Made by a program: the position numbers and the translations under genes. Below the pieces are notes generated by a model that did no database searches, was not told the origin of the DNA, and saw nothing but the letters and a program-made list of their open reading frames with translations. 62,445 bases of DNA, from contig NZ_CYUD01000017.1 of assembly GCF_001458295.1 (NCBI RefSeq), positions 1 to 62,445 on the forward strand, read 5' to 3'. Of the stretch, positions 33,951-43,480 are shown one piece after another. Every line of letters begins with the position of its first letter. The stretch's first letter is position 1. Source of the DNA: Ruegeria denitrificans. GTDB taxonomy: Bacteria; Pseudomonadota; Alphaproteobacteria; Rhodobacterales; Rhodobacteraceae.

Positions 33951-35858
33951 TTAAGCTCCCTGCGGTTCGACCAGCATCCGGCCGCGCATTTCCATGTGCA
34001 GCGCGTGGCAGAACCACTGGCAATAGAACCAGTGCACGCCCGGACGGTCGGCGGTGAAGGTGATCGACGCCGTGGCCATCGGTGCAACCTCGAAGGCGAT
34101 GCCGTAGTTACCCAGACAGAAGCCGTGGGTCACATCATCCACATCATCCAGGTTGGTGACGTAGATTGTCACCTCGTCACCCTGTTTGACGGTGAACTTC
34201 TCAAGGCTGAAAGTCGGCGCCTGCGAGGTCATGTAGACCCGTACCTTGTTGCCGTCCCGGATGGGTTCTTCGGCACCTTCTTCCAGATCAATGCCATCGG
34301 CCTCGGCCTGTTTGCGGGCGTCTTCCCACGTGACATCGGCGCGATCCCAGACATTGACCGGGTTGACGATGTCGGCGCGAACCATGATCGAGTCATGCGG
34401 CTCGGCAAAGGTCGGACCATCGTGAACCACTTTCATCTCGTTGGTCGAGATGTCGATCAGCTGCTCGTTCTCAGGCTTCAGCGGGCCCGTGTTCAGGAAC
34501 CGGTCTTTCGAGAACTTGTTCATCGAAATCAGCCACTTGCCGTCGGCTTCCTTGGTTTCACCCATGGTGGTCGAGTTGTGGCCTGGCTGATAGTGCACAT
34601 CGACCTTCGAGATGATCGGGTCCACATCTTCACCGGCATAGGCTTTGATCGCGTCTTCGATGTTCCACTTCACGATCTGGCTGTCCAGGAACAGCGTGGT
34701 GAACGCGTTGCCCTGACCGTCATAAGCGGTGTGAAGCGGGCCAAGACCCAGCTGCGGCTCACCCACGATGCAGGACCGCGGGTCAGCATCGCTTTCGAAC
34801 AGGGCGTCCAGCTTGGTGACGTCCATGATCGAGACGGTCGGCGACAGCTTACCGTTAATGCAGACGTGCTTGCCGTCGGGCGCAGTGTTGATGCCGTGCG
34901 GCGAGTTCGGGATCGGGATGTAACGGGTGTATTTCTTGTTCTGACCCTTACGGCCGTCCAGAACCTTGACGCCTTTCAGTTCCTGATAGTCGCCGGCCTC
35001 GATGCCTGCTTCGATTTCTGCGATATTGAAGACAACGACGTGGTCCAGCTCGTTCTCGGTCATCTCGGCCAGGTTCATGCCCATTTCCGAGTTGTACGAG
35101 GTCGAATAGGCGTATTTACCCTGATAGTCGCAGTCAGTGTTGTCGAGGTTGCCCGACACGATCACCTGCCATGCAACTTCCATGGTGTCGCCGTCCAGCG
35201 CAGTGAAGATGTTCACGTATTGCGACGGATCGTCCAACACAGTGCCGTCATTTACCAGCGGCGTTTCATCCTCACCATTGGCAAAGACATAGCCGGTGCG
35301 CGGGAATTTCTGCGGACGGAGACCGTGGATCGCCTTGGCGTTCGGGATCTCGGTGATCTTGTCGCACTTCATCACGTCACAGCGCACGCGTGCAACGCGG
35401 GTATTGGCCTTGTCGTTCATGAACAGGTAACGGCCGTCATAGGTGCCGTCGGTGAACGACATATGCGGGTGGTGCAGGTCGCCGTTGTCATAGGTCTTCA
35501 TGCCGCGCTTGGCGAGGAATTCCTTAGTTTCCGGCAGCAGACCATCGGTCATGATCTTCAGCGACTCGTTGGTCTGACCCCAACCGGTGGCCGAGCAGCG
35601 GTTGAACACGGGCACCCGCATCAGCTCGCGCATGGACGGGAAGCCCAAAATGCGCAGCTCGCCGGTCTGACCCGAGGACCAGAAGCCGTAATATTCGTCC
35701 AGCTCACCGGGCTGCAGATTGGCATTGGCGGCGGCGCTGGCCTGTTTCGCGGTCATCAGGGTCGAGCCCAGACCGGTCCCGGCCAGCACAGCGCCGGTTG
35801 CGGTTGCACCCAGCATCCCACGGCGTGTGATGTTCAGTTTGTTGTCTTGTTCCGACAT
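33951..35858 (-). CDS. nosZ: NosZ, nitrous-oxide reductase (Tat-exported, clade I type)
   Basis: The catalytic enzyme of 635 residues that reduces N2O to N2 in the periplasm. The N-terminal twin-arginine signal ([16 protein letters not shown]) marks the typical clade I form. A seven-bladed propeller carrying the CuZ histidines follows (for example DLHHPHMSF and QPGHNS). The C-terminal cupredoxin domain has the CuA motif [12 protein letters not shown] (about 613-624) with both Cys, His and Met. It appears complete. It lies between nosR and nosD with gaps of 15 and 3 bp. Confidence 0.97.
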   Translation of the reverse strand: MSEQDNKLNITRRGMLGATATGAVLAGTGLGSTLMTAKQASAAANANLQPGELDEYYGFWSSGQTGELRILGFPSMRELMRVPVFNRCSATGWGQTNESLKIMTDGLLPETKEFLAKRGMKTYDNGDLHHPHMSFTDGTYDGRYLFMNDKANTRVARVRCDVMKCDKITEIPNAKAIHGLRPQKFPRTGYVFANGEDETPLVNDGTVLDDPSQYVNIFTALDGDTMEVAWQVIVSGNLDNTDCDYQGKYAYSTSYNSEMGMNLAEMTENELDHVVVFNIAEIEAGIEAGDYQELKGVKVLDGRKGQNKKYTRYIPIPNSPHGINTAPDGKHVCINGKLSPTVSIMDVTKLDALFESDADPRSCIVGEPQLGLGPLHTAYDGQGNAFTTLFLDSQIVKWNIEDAIKAYAGEDVDPIISKVDVHYQPGHNSTTMGETKEADGKWLISMNKFSKDRFLNTGPLKPENEQLIDISTNEMKVVHDGPTFAEPHDSIMVRADIVNPVNVWDRADVTWEDARKQAEADGIDLEEGAEEPIRDGNKVRVYMTSQAPTFSLEKFTVKQGDEVTIYVTNLDDVDDVTHGFCLGNYGIAFEVAPMATASITFTADRPGVHWFYCQWFCHALHMEMRGRMLVEPQGA

Positions 35859-35873
35859 GATCGTTCCTCCTTT

Positions 35874-38051
35874 TTAGGAAACGGATTGCGGTTTGGCGTT
35901 CGGATGGTTCGCCGGTGGTTGTCCGAGTGGGGTCTTGAGATCGACCGACCCTGTCTTGGCCCGCCGTTTCAGTTGGCGGATAACGACGGGACATTTGTCC
36001 TCGGACTGGTAGAGCACCTGACAATGCAGGCAGGTGACGCACTCGTTCGGGTTGATCTCACCGGTTGGGTGGATTGCCTGAACGGGGCATTCGTTGGCGC
36101 AGGTCTGACAGGGGCTGCCGCATTCCTTGTAGCGGCGCAGCCAGTCGAACATGCGAATTCGGGCAGGGATCGCCAGTGCTCCGCCCAGCGGGCAGAGATA
36201 GCGGCAATAGAACCGCTCAACGAACAGCCCGATCCCCAGCAGGGTTAGCGCAAAGACCACGAAGGGCCAGTCGCGCATGAATTTCAGAATGATCGCGGTC
36301 TTGAAGGGCTCGATCTCGGCATAGGTCTCAGCCAGCGGGATCGAGACAAAGCTGAGCCCGAAGAGACCAAGAAAGATCATGTACTTCGCAGGCCACAGGC
36401 GTTCGTTCAGCCCCCATGGCAGCGTCCATTGTGGCACTTTCAGCGCGCGCGCGATCTTGTTGGTCAGTTCCTGCAGCGCACCAAACGGGCACAGCCAGCC
36501 ACAATAAGCCCCGCGTCCCCAGAACAGCAGAGCGGCGGCCACGGCAAACCACTGGATGAAGACCAGCGGATCCAGCAGGAACGCATCCCATGAGAAGCCT
36601 GTCCGCAGGCTGCCCGCCAATGCCATCAGGTTCACAACGCTCAGCTGTGCATTGGCGTACCAGCCGATGAAGAACAGGGTCATGGTCAGGTATCCGATGC
36701 GGAACCAGAAGAAGACCCGTGCATTCATCGTCGCGTGGAACTGGAAGAAGAACGTCGCCGTCAGAACCAGCAGCATGATGCCAAGCACGCCGATTTCGAC
36801 TGTGCGGTCCTTCCAGATGCGCTTCCAAAGGGCGGCTTTGGCGGCGGCTTCGCCGGTGGCATCGTCGACGACCGCTGGTGCGGAAACGGGCAACAGGTAT
36901 TGCTCGGGCAGCTTGTAGCCCAAATCGAAGGTCAGGAACGTCTTTTCAACCGCGCCCACGGCCCGTTGCACCAGCAATTGCAGGCGGAACGGTTCGGCGG
37001 GATCAAACTCCGCCTCAGCGGGGATTTTGAAGATATCCAGTTCGGTGAAGCTGGGCGCATCCGGGGCTGCAACCTTGCCCAGACGCTCTTGCTGCTTGTC
37101 GAAGAACCGTACTGAATTGTCGCCCTGGATCAGCTGAATGCGGTCGAAGATTCCGCCGCGCACATAGCCCGAGCCCTTGAAGCTGTAGGCCCCACGCCCC
37201 AGCACCAGAACGGCCTGTTCACCTTCGTCCAACCACTCGGTCAGGTTCCGGTATTCGGCCTCGCCCAGCAGGGATTTCCCGATCGAAGGAACTGAAACCA
37301 GCGCCATGTGCATGTCGATGAACGTGTCATCCGGCTCTCCCGGTTCCGGACGCTTGATGGCGCGCTGATCGCCGGTAGCCTCAAAGGCCGCGTTGACCTG
37401 GCCAACATCCAGCGTCAGTCGCCGGATCGAGCCGTCACCGGACAGGGTGGTCCAGTCATAGGTGGCGTCCTGCGCCATATCGACTTCGCGTTTCGGGCCA
37501 TCGGCCTGCAGCGGAGACAGGCCGCCCAGACCCAATGCGCGGGCTACCTTGATACCGCCGCGCACGAGGCTGTCGTCGATCACCATGATCGTCACGGTTG
37601 CACCCGAGATAATGTCGAGGTCATGCCCTTCGCCACCGGTCTCGGCTTCGACTTTCAGGTCCAGCCCGGCATAGCCTTCGGTCAGTTCGACCATGCGCGA
37701 ATTGGGGATGCCGATCAGCACGATGGGTTCTGAATGTTTGACCAGCTGCACGCCGGTCAAAACCGCATCTTCGTCGATGGCGGCAACGACGTGGATAGGC
37801 TTGCCCGAATAACCGGTGGTGCCCACGAAATCAGATGTCAGAAAGGCCCAGGCGACGGTCTCACCGCTTTTCAGAACCGGGGCAACGGGCACGTCATCTC
37901 GTACCGGGCCAAAGGCATCGGCACCGGAAACCAACTCAGAAGGGGTGATATCAGGCAGGAAGCTGGCAAGGCTGTCGGCATGAGCGCTGATCGCTATCAG
38001 GCAGGACAGGACAAGGGCCAGCAGGATATGGGTTGCGCGACTTACGACCAC
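35874..38051 (-). CDS. nosR: NosR, flavin/FeS regulator and electron donor for NosZ
   Basis: A membrane protein of 725 residues. It starts with a signal peptide and a periplasmic FMN-binding domain in which SGATVTIMVIDDSLVRG is the site for covalent FMN. Several membrane helices follow, with the cytoplasmic motifs YCGWLCPFGALQE and YCRYLCPLGGALA. Near the C-terminus is a ferredoxin-like part (CGSPCQTCANECPVQAI, then CVTCLHCQVLYQSEDKCPVV) that holds two 4Fe-4S clusters. NosR is needed for nosZ expression and for electron supply; NosX modifies it. Its start overlaps the end of nosC by 10 bp. Confidence 0.95.
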   Translation of the reverse strand: MVVSRATHILLALVLSCLIAISAHADSLASFLPDITPSELVSGADAFGPVRDDVPVAPVLKSGETVAWAFLTSDFVGTTGYSGKPIHVVAAIDEDAVLTGVQLVKHSEPIVLIGIPNSRMVELTEGYAGLDLKVEAETGGEGHDLDIISGATVTIMVIDDSLVRGGIKVARALGLGGLSPLQADGPKREVDMAQDATYDWTTLSGDGSIRRLTLDVGQVNAAFEATGDQRAIKRPEPGEPDDTFIDMHMALVSVPSIGKSLLGEAEYRNLTEWLDEGEQAVLVLGRGAYSFKGSGYVRGGIFDRIQLIQGDNSVRFFDKQQERLGKVAAPDAPSFTELDIFKIPAEAEFDPAEPFRLQLLVQRAVGAVEKTFLTFDLGYKLPEQYLLPVSAPAVVDDATGEAAAKAALWKRIWKDRTVEIGVLGIMLLVLTATFFFQFHATMNARVFFWFRIGYLTMTLFFIGWYANAQLSVVNLMALAGSLRTGFSWDAFLLDPLVFIQWFAVAAALLFWGRGAYCGWLCPFGALQELTNKIARALKVPQWTLPWGLNERLWPAKYMIFLGLFGLSFVSIPLAETYAEIEPFKTAIILKFMRDWPFVVFALTLLGIGLFVERFYCRYLCPLGGALAIPARIRMFDWLRRYKECGSPCQTCANECPVQAIHPTGEINPNECVTCLHCQVLYQSEDKCPVVIRQLKRRAKTGSVDLKTPLGQPPANHPNAKPQSVS

Positions 38052-38506
38052 GGCGCACCTCCGGTTACTTGGATTGACGCTATGGACGCGCGCTGGGCGC
38101 GTTCGTATATTTCTTGGCGCGCGCGTGGGGGCCCTCTGGTTTCAGGCCACAGCCGTTTCCCGGTGTAATCCTTGACCAGATCGCGAGTTTCGCAACGTTC
38201 AGCTTGAAAAAACCTGTCCCGCGTCAGTTCAGGCAGGTCCGGCAGCGGCGCCGCAGTGGTGACGGCACACAAGGCGCAGTCGGCGCATTTCGGGCAGGGC
38301 GCGGTTGGGTCGTCGGTCCCTTCTTCGAGGTCCACCTCGACCCAGACCGCCCCTGCCTCCGAGCAGATCTCTATCCACATACTTTCCCCGGGACTCGCCA
38401 GCGCCGGGCCAAGCAGTTGCAACAGCAACAGGAAGATGCCCGCACATGCACATATCGCGCGAGACGCGCAAACAGCTGATATGTGCAGAGGGTTGAGGGC
38501 GGGCAT
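38042..38506 (-). CDS. nosC: NosC-like small exported protein with CxxCxxC motif
   Basis: A protein of 154 residues in first position of the nos operon, the place of nosC in Paracoccus denitrificans. It has a hydrophobic signal segment (CAGIFLLLLQLLGPALA) and the Cys cluster CPKCADCALC at about residues 92-101. The motif could bind copper or another metal; in Paracoccus NosC has been linked to copper-responsive control of nos genes. Assignment rests mostly on position and the Cys motif. It could also be called DUF2946-like. A DNR/NNR-type box lies about 65 bp before its start. Confidence 0.7.
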   Translation of the reverse strand: MPALNPLHISAVCASRAICACAGIFLLLLQLLGPALASPGESMWIEICSEAGAVWVEVDLEEGTDDPTAPCPKCADCALCAVTTAAPLPDLPELTRDRFFQAERCETRDLVKDYTGKRLWPETRGPPRARQEIYERAQRASIASIQVTGGAPWS

Positions 38507-38563
38507 GGAGTATCCAACTCGGCAGTCTTTCCTGAGTCGTAGAGGATTCTCTCAGACGGATAC

Positions 38564-38577
38564 TTGACTTAGGTCAG
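38564..38577. promoter_or_regulatory. DNR/NNR-type box before nosC
   Basis: TTGACTTAGGTCAG: TTGAC-N4-GTCA(G), an FNR-like dyad. Its centre is 64.5 bp upstream of the nosC start. It probably drives the whole nosCRZDFYLX operon. Confidence 0.75.
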
Positions 38578-38596
38578 GTCTTGGCAATTTTGCGGC

Positions 38597-38860
38597 CTAA
38601 CCGCCCGCTTCATCCATCAACCCGCGCACCCAGCGTCCGGCCAACCAGGATGCAGGAATGCCCAGCGGGATCGACCACAGGATTGCGGTCACGGGATCAA
38701 TCACGCTGAACCCAATACCGTTGGCAATCAGGCCCGCCAGAAACAGGTTGATGGCCACGGTCAATGCCGTGGCCGGATAGAGCAAAAGAGCCAGTTTCCA
38801 GACCGGCCATTTGCCCTCAGTGGCTGGTGCCTTCCGAGAAGGTGATTTTGTTCCAGACAT
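38597..38860 (-). CDS. Small membrane protein at the end of the nir operon
   Basis: A protein of 87 residues beginning [17 protein letters not shown], with two predicted membrane helices (ALLLYPATALTVAINLFLAG and VTAILWSIPLGIPASWLAG) and a short C-terminal WVRGLMDEAGG. No function is known to me. Its ATG lies 44 bp inside nirN and has GGGAAAA upstream, so it is co-translated with nirN. The frame extends further upstream, but that part lies wholly inside nirN. Its position suggests a role in membrane support of haem d1 insertion or transport; this is speculation. Confidence 0.7.
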   Translation of the reverse strand: MSGTKSPSRKAPATEGKWPVWKLALLLYPATALTVAINLFLAGLIANGIGFSVIDPVTAILWSIPLGIPASWLAGRWVRGLMDEAGG

Positions 38861-40370
38861 TGTATTTTCCCGAAGGTTTGCGCATCGGCAGGCGACGAAC
38901 CTCTTCCAGCGTCTGCGCGTCATAGACGATCACTGCGCCGTCATCCTCCCAGATCGACACCAGCGCGTGACGGCCATCCTTGGTGAATTCGACATGGGCC
39001 ACGGTCTTGCCAGGGGCGGGGCGCAGAGTCTTCACGATTTCAAGGCTTTGCTTGTCGATGACATGCATCGCGTCCTTGTTAGGCCCAAAGAACACATCGG
39101 CCCAGACATAAGGCGAATTCTCATGACTACGCATAAAGAAACCGGGCCCTTCGGTCTTGATCCGCTTGACCGTTTCCCATGTCTCCATGTCGATGACTGA
39201 CACTGTGCCGTCGGTCAGATGCGGCGTGGCCATCACGGTTGTATCACCACGACGCCACGTGATGCCCGACCCCAGATGCGGCATGCCCGGCAGGTCCAGA
39301 TCGGCCACTTTCTGACCGATCACGAGGTCAATCACCTGTCCGCCTTTGCCATCGCGAGATGCACCCATAACGTATTCGTAACTCTGGTCGAAAAAGAAAT
39401 CGTCCAGATAGTCCGGCGTGGTGATCTTGCGCACGGGGAAAGAGTTCGGGTTCTTGAACTGCCCTTCAATACGAAAATCATGACCCAGCCCGAACTGGGG
39501 CGGGTTGTCGCCGTAAAAAACCTCCCAAATCTCAGGCACGTCCTTCAGGGCCAGCACGAAGCTCTCACGCGGCGGGGCCTGATAGACGGCTGAAACGCGG
39601 CTGGGAACGCCCTTTTTGCTTTTGATGTCGATGACCTTTGCAACTGAAAGGTCCTTGGTCGACAGCAGGGTCAGCGAATTCGGAAGGTAATTCGCCACGG
39701 CCACCCATTTGCCATCGCCCGACATGGCGATGTTGCGGCTGTTCAGGCCAGCGCGTATCCGGCCCACCTGCTTCAGCGCCCAGATGTCGTATTTCTGCAC
39801 CCAGCCATCGCGGGACATGATGAAGACATAACGCCCGTCAGGGCTGAATTTCGGGCCGCCGTGGACGGCAAATGGTGTCTCGAACCGATCCAGCACTTCG
39901 AACGTGTCGCCGTCCAGAACGCTGACATGGTGGTCTCCGGTCTCGACCGCCAGTGTGATGTTCATCGGGTCGCTGTCCCAAGCAGGGGCATCGACCGGGG
40001 TGTAATCTTCATCCAGCGTGCGGCTGGCCATGATATCGGTCTCGCCCCACTCGGGGTCGGTTTCCAGCGGAGATTTCAACCAACCTGCCAGTTCTTCGAT
40101 TTGCAACGCGTCGAGTTCGTGCGAGAAGGCCGGCATTTGCGTGGCTGTGCGGCCTTCGGCGATGACCGAGGCCACACGCGGGCCGCGCATGCGTTTCAGT
40201 GTTTCGGGGATCAGGGCAGGGCCTACGCCCCCCAGACGGTTCTCGCCATGGCACGAAGCACAATGTTCGGCATAGTCCGATTGCGCATCAGCCCATGCGG
40301 TGCCAGCCAGTAACAGCGAACAGAGCGTGCCGATTTTCAGAGTGTCAAAAGAATTGGTGCGCCGGATCAT
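38817..40370 (-). CDS. nirN: NirN, cd1-like dihydro-haem d1 dehydrogenase
   Basis: A periplasmic protein of about 517 residues that performs the last step of haem d1 synthesis. After a signal peptide (about 1-27) comes a cytochrome c domain with CASCH (about 37-41), then an eight-bladed propeller that resembles the d1 domain of NirS ([40 protein letters not shown]). The frame extends upstream, but ATG 40370 is right before the signal peptide and overlaps the end of nirJ by 26 bp. NirF and NirS share the propeller; NirN is told apart by its place and by the N-terminal haem domain. Confidence 0.9.
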   Translation of the reverse strand: MIRRTNSFDTLKIGTLCSLLLAGTAWADAQSDYAEHCASCHGENRLGGVGPALIPETLKRMRGPRVASVIAEGRTATQMPAFSHELDALQIEELAGWLKSPLETDPEWGETDIMASRTLDEDYTPVDAPAWDSDPMNITLAVETGDHHVSVLDGDTFEVLDRFETPFAVHGGPKFSPDGRYVFIMSRDGWVQKYDIWALKQVGRIRAGLNSRNIAMSGDGKWVAVANYLPNSLTLLSTKDLSVAKVIDIKSKKGVPSRVSAVYQAPPRESFVLALKDVPEIWEVFYGDNPPQFGLGHDFRIEGQFKNPNSFPVRKITTPDYLDDFFFDQSYEYVMGASRDGKGGQVIDLVIGQKVADLDLPGMPHLGSGITWRRGDTTVMATPHLTDGTVSVIDMETWETVKRIKTEGPGFFMRSHENSPYVWADVFFGPNKDAMHVIDKQSLEIVKTLRPAPGKTVAHVEFTKDGRHALVSIWEDDGAVIVYDAQTLEEVRRLPMRKPSGKYNVWNKITFSEGTSH

Positions 40371-41559
40371 GGCGTTTCCCCCGGAATGGCGTGACCTGCA
40401 GGCGTTCGCCCGCACCCTCGACGCCAATTTCTTGATTTGTCAGATAGCAGGCCGGGTCTTCGGCCCAGGGATCGCCGGTCAACTGCAAGGCCCGGATACG
40501 GGTGTTGCCACCGCAGACGTCCTTTAGTTGGCACGCCCCGCAACGCCCTTTCAGCGGACGCGGGCGAGTGCGCAGCATAGACAGCATCTGGTCTTCACTG
40601 GTCCATAGCTCGGAAAACGATTGGGTCTTCACATTGCCGACCGTGTAATCAGACCAATAGGTGTCCGGGTGTACGCGGCCCAGATTGTCGATGTTGGCCA
40701 CACCCAGGCCGCTTGAATTTCCGCCCCAAGCGGCCAGATGTTCGCGCACATGCGCGGCTATTTCGGCATCGAAATTTGTGCGGACCCAGTTCAGGAAATA
40801 TCCCGCATCGGCGTCGTTGTTGCCAGTCACGATATCCAGCGAACGCCCGCCTGAGGCAGACTCCCACGCGCGGGCCAGCAGCAGGTCCAACCCGGTGCGG
40901 GTGCGCAGGTGTTCCGCGTCCTCACCCCGGTTTTTGTCACCGCGCCCTGCATAGACCAGATGGGATAGATAGAACTTGTCAACGCCTTCGTCATCGCACA
41001 GCTGCAGCAGGTCGGGCAGATGGTGTTGAGTACCTTCGGTCAGGCAAAAGCGCAGCCCCACTTTGATGCCGCGTTTCTTGCATTCGCGCACGCCGCGAAG
41101 GGCATCGGCAAAGGCGCCTTCGACACCCCGGAACCAGTCGTTGGTGGCCCCGATCCCGTCAAGTGAAATGCCGACATAGTTGAAACCCACATCAGCGATC
41201 ATGTCGGCAGTTTCGTCGTAAATTCGCGTGCCGTTGGTCGACAGCGCCAGCATTGGCACCAGATCACGGGCGCGTTTGGCAATGTCGAAGAAATCGAACC
41301 GGTCCAGCGGTTCCCCACCCGAGAGGATCAGGGCCGGGACGCGAAATTGGCCCAGATCCTCAAGGGTTACCATGGCTTGCTCATGGCTAAGCTCACCCGG
41401 GAACGCAACATCCGCCGAGACGGTGTAGCAATGGCGGCATTTTAGATTGCAGCGCCGCGTCAGGTTCCAGATCACGACTGGTTTAACAGGTCCGGGGCGG
41501 CGTTTGCGCACCGGGGTCGGTTTGACCAGCTGGTGCATGTATTCGGTCAGGCGGAACAT
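40345..41559 (-). CDS. nirJ: NirJ, radical SAM haem d1 synthase
   Basis: A radical SAM enzyme of 404 residues that replaces propionate side chains with oxo groups during haem d1 synthesis. The SAM cluster motif CNLKCRHC is at residues 37-44, with GGEPL soon after. The C-terminal SPASM-like Cys set is [10 protein letters not shown] (about 340-349) plus a later Cys in PACYL. It lies 3 bp after nirH and overlaps nirN. Confidence 0.95.
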   Translation of the reverse strand: MFRLTEYMHQLVKPTPVRKRRPGPVKPVVIWNLTRRCNLKCRHCYTVSADVAFPGELSHEQAMVTLEDLGQFRVPALILSGGEPLDRFDFFDIAKRARDLVPMLALSTNGTRIYDETADMIADVGFNYVGISLDGIGATNDWFRGVEGAFADALRGVRECKKRGIKVGLRFCLTEGTQHHLPDLLQLCDDEGVDKFYLSHLVYAGRGDKNRGEDAEHLRTRTGLDLLLARAWESASGGRSLDIVTGNNDADAGYFLNWVRTNFDAEIAAHVREHLAAWGGNSSGLGVANIDNLGRVHPDTYWSDYTVGNVKTQSFSELWTSEDQMLSMLRTRPRPLKGRCGACQLKDVCGGNTRIRALQLTGDPWAEDPACYLTNQEIGVEGAGERLQVTPFRGKRHDPAHQFF

Positions 41560-41562
41560 GTC

Positions 41563-42045
41563 TCAGCCTTTCGCTTTCAGGCGCAGACCGGTCTTTTTCA
41601 GGATGCGCTTTGAATAGAGGATATCTTTCGCCCGGCAGGCGTCGCCCAGAATGGCGGCGATTTCGGCGCGCTTTTCTTCAACCTCGACCTCGTCTTTGCC
41701 GTGGACCATCGCGAACAGGTTATAGGGCCAGTCGGGCAGGGCGCGGGGGCGCTCATAGCAATGGGTGACAAAGGGCAGTTGCCCGATCCGGGTGCCAAGT
41801 TCGGTAATGTGGTCGTCCTCCACATCCCAAACGGTCATCCCGTTTGAGGTCATGCCCAGTTTATAGTGGTTCGGTGCGGCGGCGATCCTGCGGATCACGC
41901 CACGCGATTTCAACTCAGCCAGTCGAAACAGCAGCGCGTCTTCTTCCAGCCCCAGTGTTTCGGCCACCTGCGCATAAGGCGCAGGCACAAGGGGCAGGCC
42001 GCCTTGCAGCGCCTCGATAATCTCTCTGTCTTTCGTGTCGATCAT
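41563..42045 (-). CDS. nirH: NirH, sirohaem decarboxylase subunit
   Basis: A protein of 160 residues of the Lrp/AsnC-like family that decarboxylates sirohaem in the haem d1 pathway with NirDL and NirG. It has an N-terminal helix-turn-helix-like part (MIDTKDREIIEALQGGLPLV) and an RAM-like part with MTSNGMTVWDVEDD and PFVTHCYERPRALPDWPYNL. NirH is told from NirG by order (G before H) and by the closing ILYSKRILKKTGLRLK, which resembles the NirL end. It overlaps nirG by 4 bp. Confidence 0.9.
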   Translation of the reverse strand: MIDTKDREIIEALQGGLPLVPAPYAQVAETLGLEEDALLFRLAELKSRGVIRRIAAAPNHYKLGMTSNGMTVWDVEDDHITELGTRIGQLPFVTHCYERPRALPDWPYNLFAMVHGKDEVEVEEKRAEIAAILGDACRAKDILYSKRILKKTGLRLKAKG

Positions 42046-42491
42046 GCCGCCACCCGGAAGCCGATGAAGAATTCTTGCAATTTGGGGAAACGGAGAACCT
42101 CGATCCCCGTTTCCCGTTCAATCGCATCGGCGGTAGCCCCGATCCCCTCGGGCGTTTCGGTAGCCAGCACGAACCACATGTTCAGCCGGTGCGTGCGCTC
42201 ATAATTATGGGCAACCTCGGGGTGCGCATTGACTTTGGTCAGGACGGTTTCGAATTTTTCGGCCGGAACCGCCATGGCGCACAGGCAGAACGCACCCCCC
42301 ATTGCGGCAGCGTCGAAAAACGGGCCGAACCGGGTGATGATGCGTTCCTCTTTCAAGCGGCTGAGGCGGCGCAGTAGATCGTTTTCCGAGGTACCTAGTT
42401 CGGCGGCAATCCCGGCATAGGGATGAGTGCTCAGCGGCAAGTCATCCTGCATCCGGTTCAGAATTGCGCGGTCGGTTGCATCCAGCTTCAT
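42042..42491 (-). CDS. nirG: NirG, sirohaem decarboxylase subunit
   Basis: A protein of 149 residues, paralogous to the N-terminal half of NirDL. It begins MKLDATDRAILNRMQDDLPL with the Lrp-like helix-turn-helix and later has VAHNYERTHRLNMWFVLATE, which is typical of NirD and NirG. It acts with NirDL and NirH in converting sirohaem to didecarboxysirohaem. Overlaps nirDL and nirH by 4 bp each. Confidence 0.9.
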   Translation of the reverse strand: MKLDATDRAILNRMQDDLPLSTHPYAGIAAELGTSENDLLRRLSRLKEERIITRFGPFFDAAAMGGAFCLCAMAVPAEKFETVLTKVNAHPEVAHNYERTHRLNMWFVLATETPEGIGATADAIERETGIEVLRFPKLQEFFIGFRVAA

Positions 42492-43477
42492 GCGGCGGCC
42501 TCTTTCGGTTGGATCAGTGCGCCGGTCTGTTTGAAGCAGCGGGTCGAGAACAGCACCTTATGGCGTGCGCCTGCCAGTTCCGGTAGGGCGATGGCGCCGG
42601 ACAGAATCTCCAGTGCTTCGTTGCGTGAACGGGCGTGGATCATTGAATACAAGCGGTAGGGCCAGACATCCTCGACCGGGTTGCGTTCGTAGCACAAAGT
42701 CACGCCGGGATGAGCAGCAAGCGCTGGGCCGGCGGTGCCCACCTGATCGGCGGGCATGTCCCAAACCACCATCGCATTGGCAGACCAGCCAAGCGCTCGG
42801 TGCCGAACGATGACGCCAAGGCGCGAGATGATGCCCGCATCGTGCAACGCGTCGATCCGCTCCAGAGCCTCGGGCGGGGGTCTGTTCAATGAACGGGCCA
42901 GCGCGGCATAAGGATCAGTAACCAGCTGCAGACCGGAACTAAGCGCCTGCAGCAAGGCGCGGTCGCCGTCCTGCAATGCCGCACGATTCACCTTGCGCGG
43001 GCCGGGCACATTGCGGGTATCACCAGACATGCGAAACCCAAGATCGATGTTGAACGGGCGCACCAGCCGCAGATCCAGCACCCGCAGTCTGGTGCGTTGA
43101 CCGATCCGCGCCAGGGTATCGCTCACATGCGCCCGGTCCGGCCCGGTGGCCACGAACCACAGATTCCACGTATCCTCGCGTTGGTAATTGTGGTTCACGC
43201 CGGGTTCTGCGTCGATCAGCGCAGCGATTTCTTCCAACTGCTCCTCGGGGGCAGCAACGGCGGCCAATGTACTGGCCGAAACTGCGCCCGGAGCAATCGT
43301 GGCGCCAACTCGTGTAATTCGGCCGGTTGCCCGCATTCGGGTCAGGCGGTCGATGACTTCGGTCTCATCAAGCCCCAGAATGTGACCAAGAACCTGAAAG
43401 GGGTGGTCGGTCACCGGAAAATCGCGCTGGAATTCGTCCAGCAGGCGGCGGTCTATCGGGTCGGTGATATGTTCCAT
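42488..43477 (-). CDS. NirDL, fused sirohaem decarboxylase
   Basis: A protein of 329 residues that joins NirD and NirL in one chain. The first half (about 1-155) carries the NirD traits (LLDEFQRDFPVTDHPFQVLG, VNHNYQREDTWNLWFVATG). The second half (about 165-325) carries the NirL traits (LQALSSGLQLVTDPYAALAR, GVTLCYERNPVEDVWPYRLY, a late STRCFKQTGALI). Fusion of D and L is known from Paracoccus and other alphaproteobacteria. It follows nirF by 3 bp. Confidence 0.93.
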   Translation of the reverse strand: MEHITDPIDRRLLDEFQRDFPVTDHPFQVLGHILGLDETEVIDRLTRMRATGRITRVGATIAPGAVSASTLAAVAAPEEQLEEIAALIDAEPGVNHNYQREDTWNLWFVATGPDRAHVSDTLARIGQRTRLRVLDLRLVRPFNIDLGFRMSGDTRNVPGPRKVNRAALQDGDRALLQALSSGLQLVTDPYAALARSLNRPPPEALERIDALHDAGIISRLGVIVRHRALGWSANAMVVWDMPADQVGTAGPALAAHPGVTLCYERNPVEDVWPYRLYSMIHARSRNEALEILSGAIALPELAGARHKVLFSTRCFKQTGALIQPKEAAA

Positions 43478-43480
43478 CCC

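Noticed and set aside
33732..36248. A long plus-strand open frame of 838 codons opposite nosD, nosZ and the end of nosR
   Set aside because: It is antisense to three well-conserved genes, has no recognisable domain, and reflects high-GC codon use on the other strand.
38817..40370. Calling this gene a second nirS
   Set aside because: It has the cd1-like propeller but lies after nirJ in the nirECF-DL-GHJ order and is shorter, which fits NirN; the real nirS is at 48301-49977.
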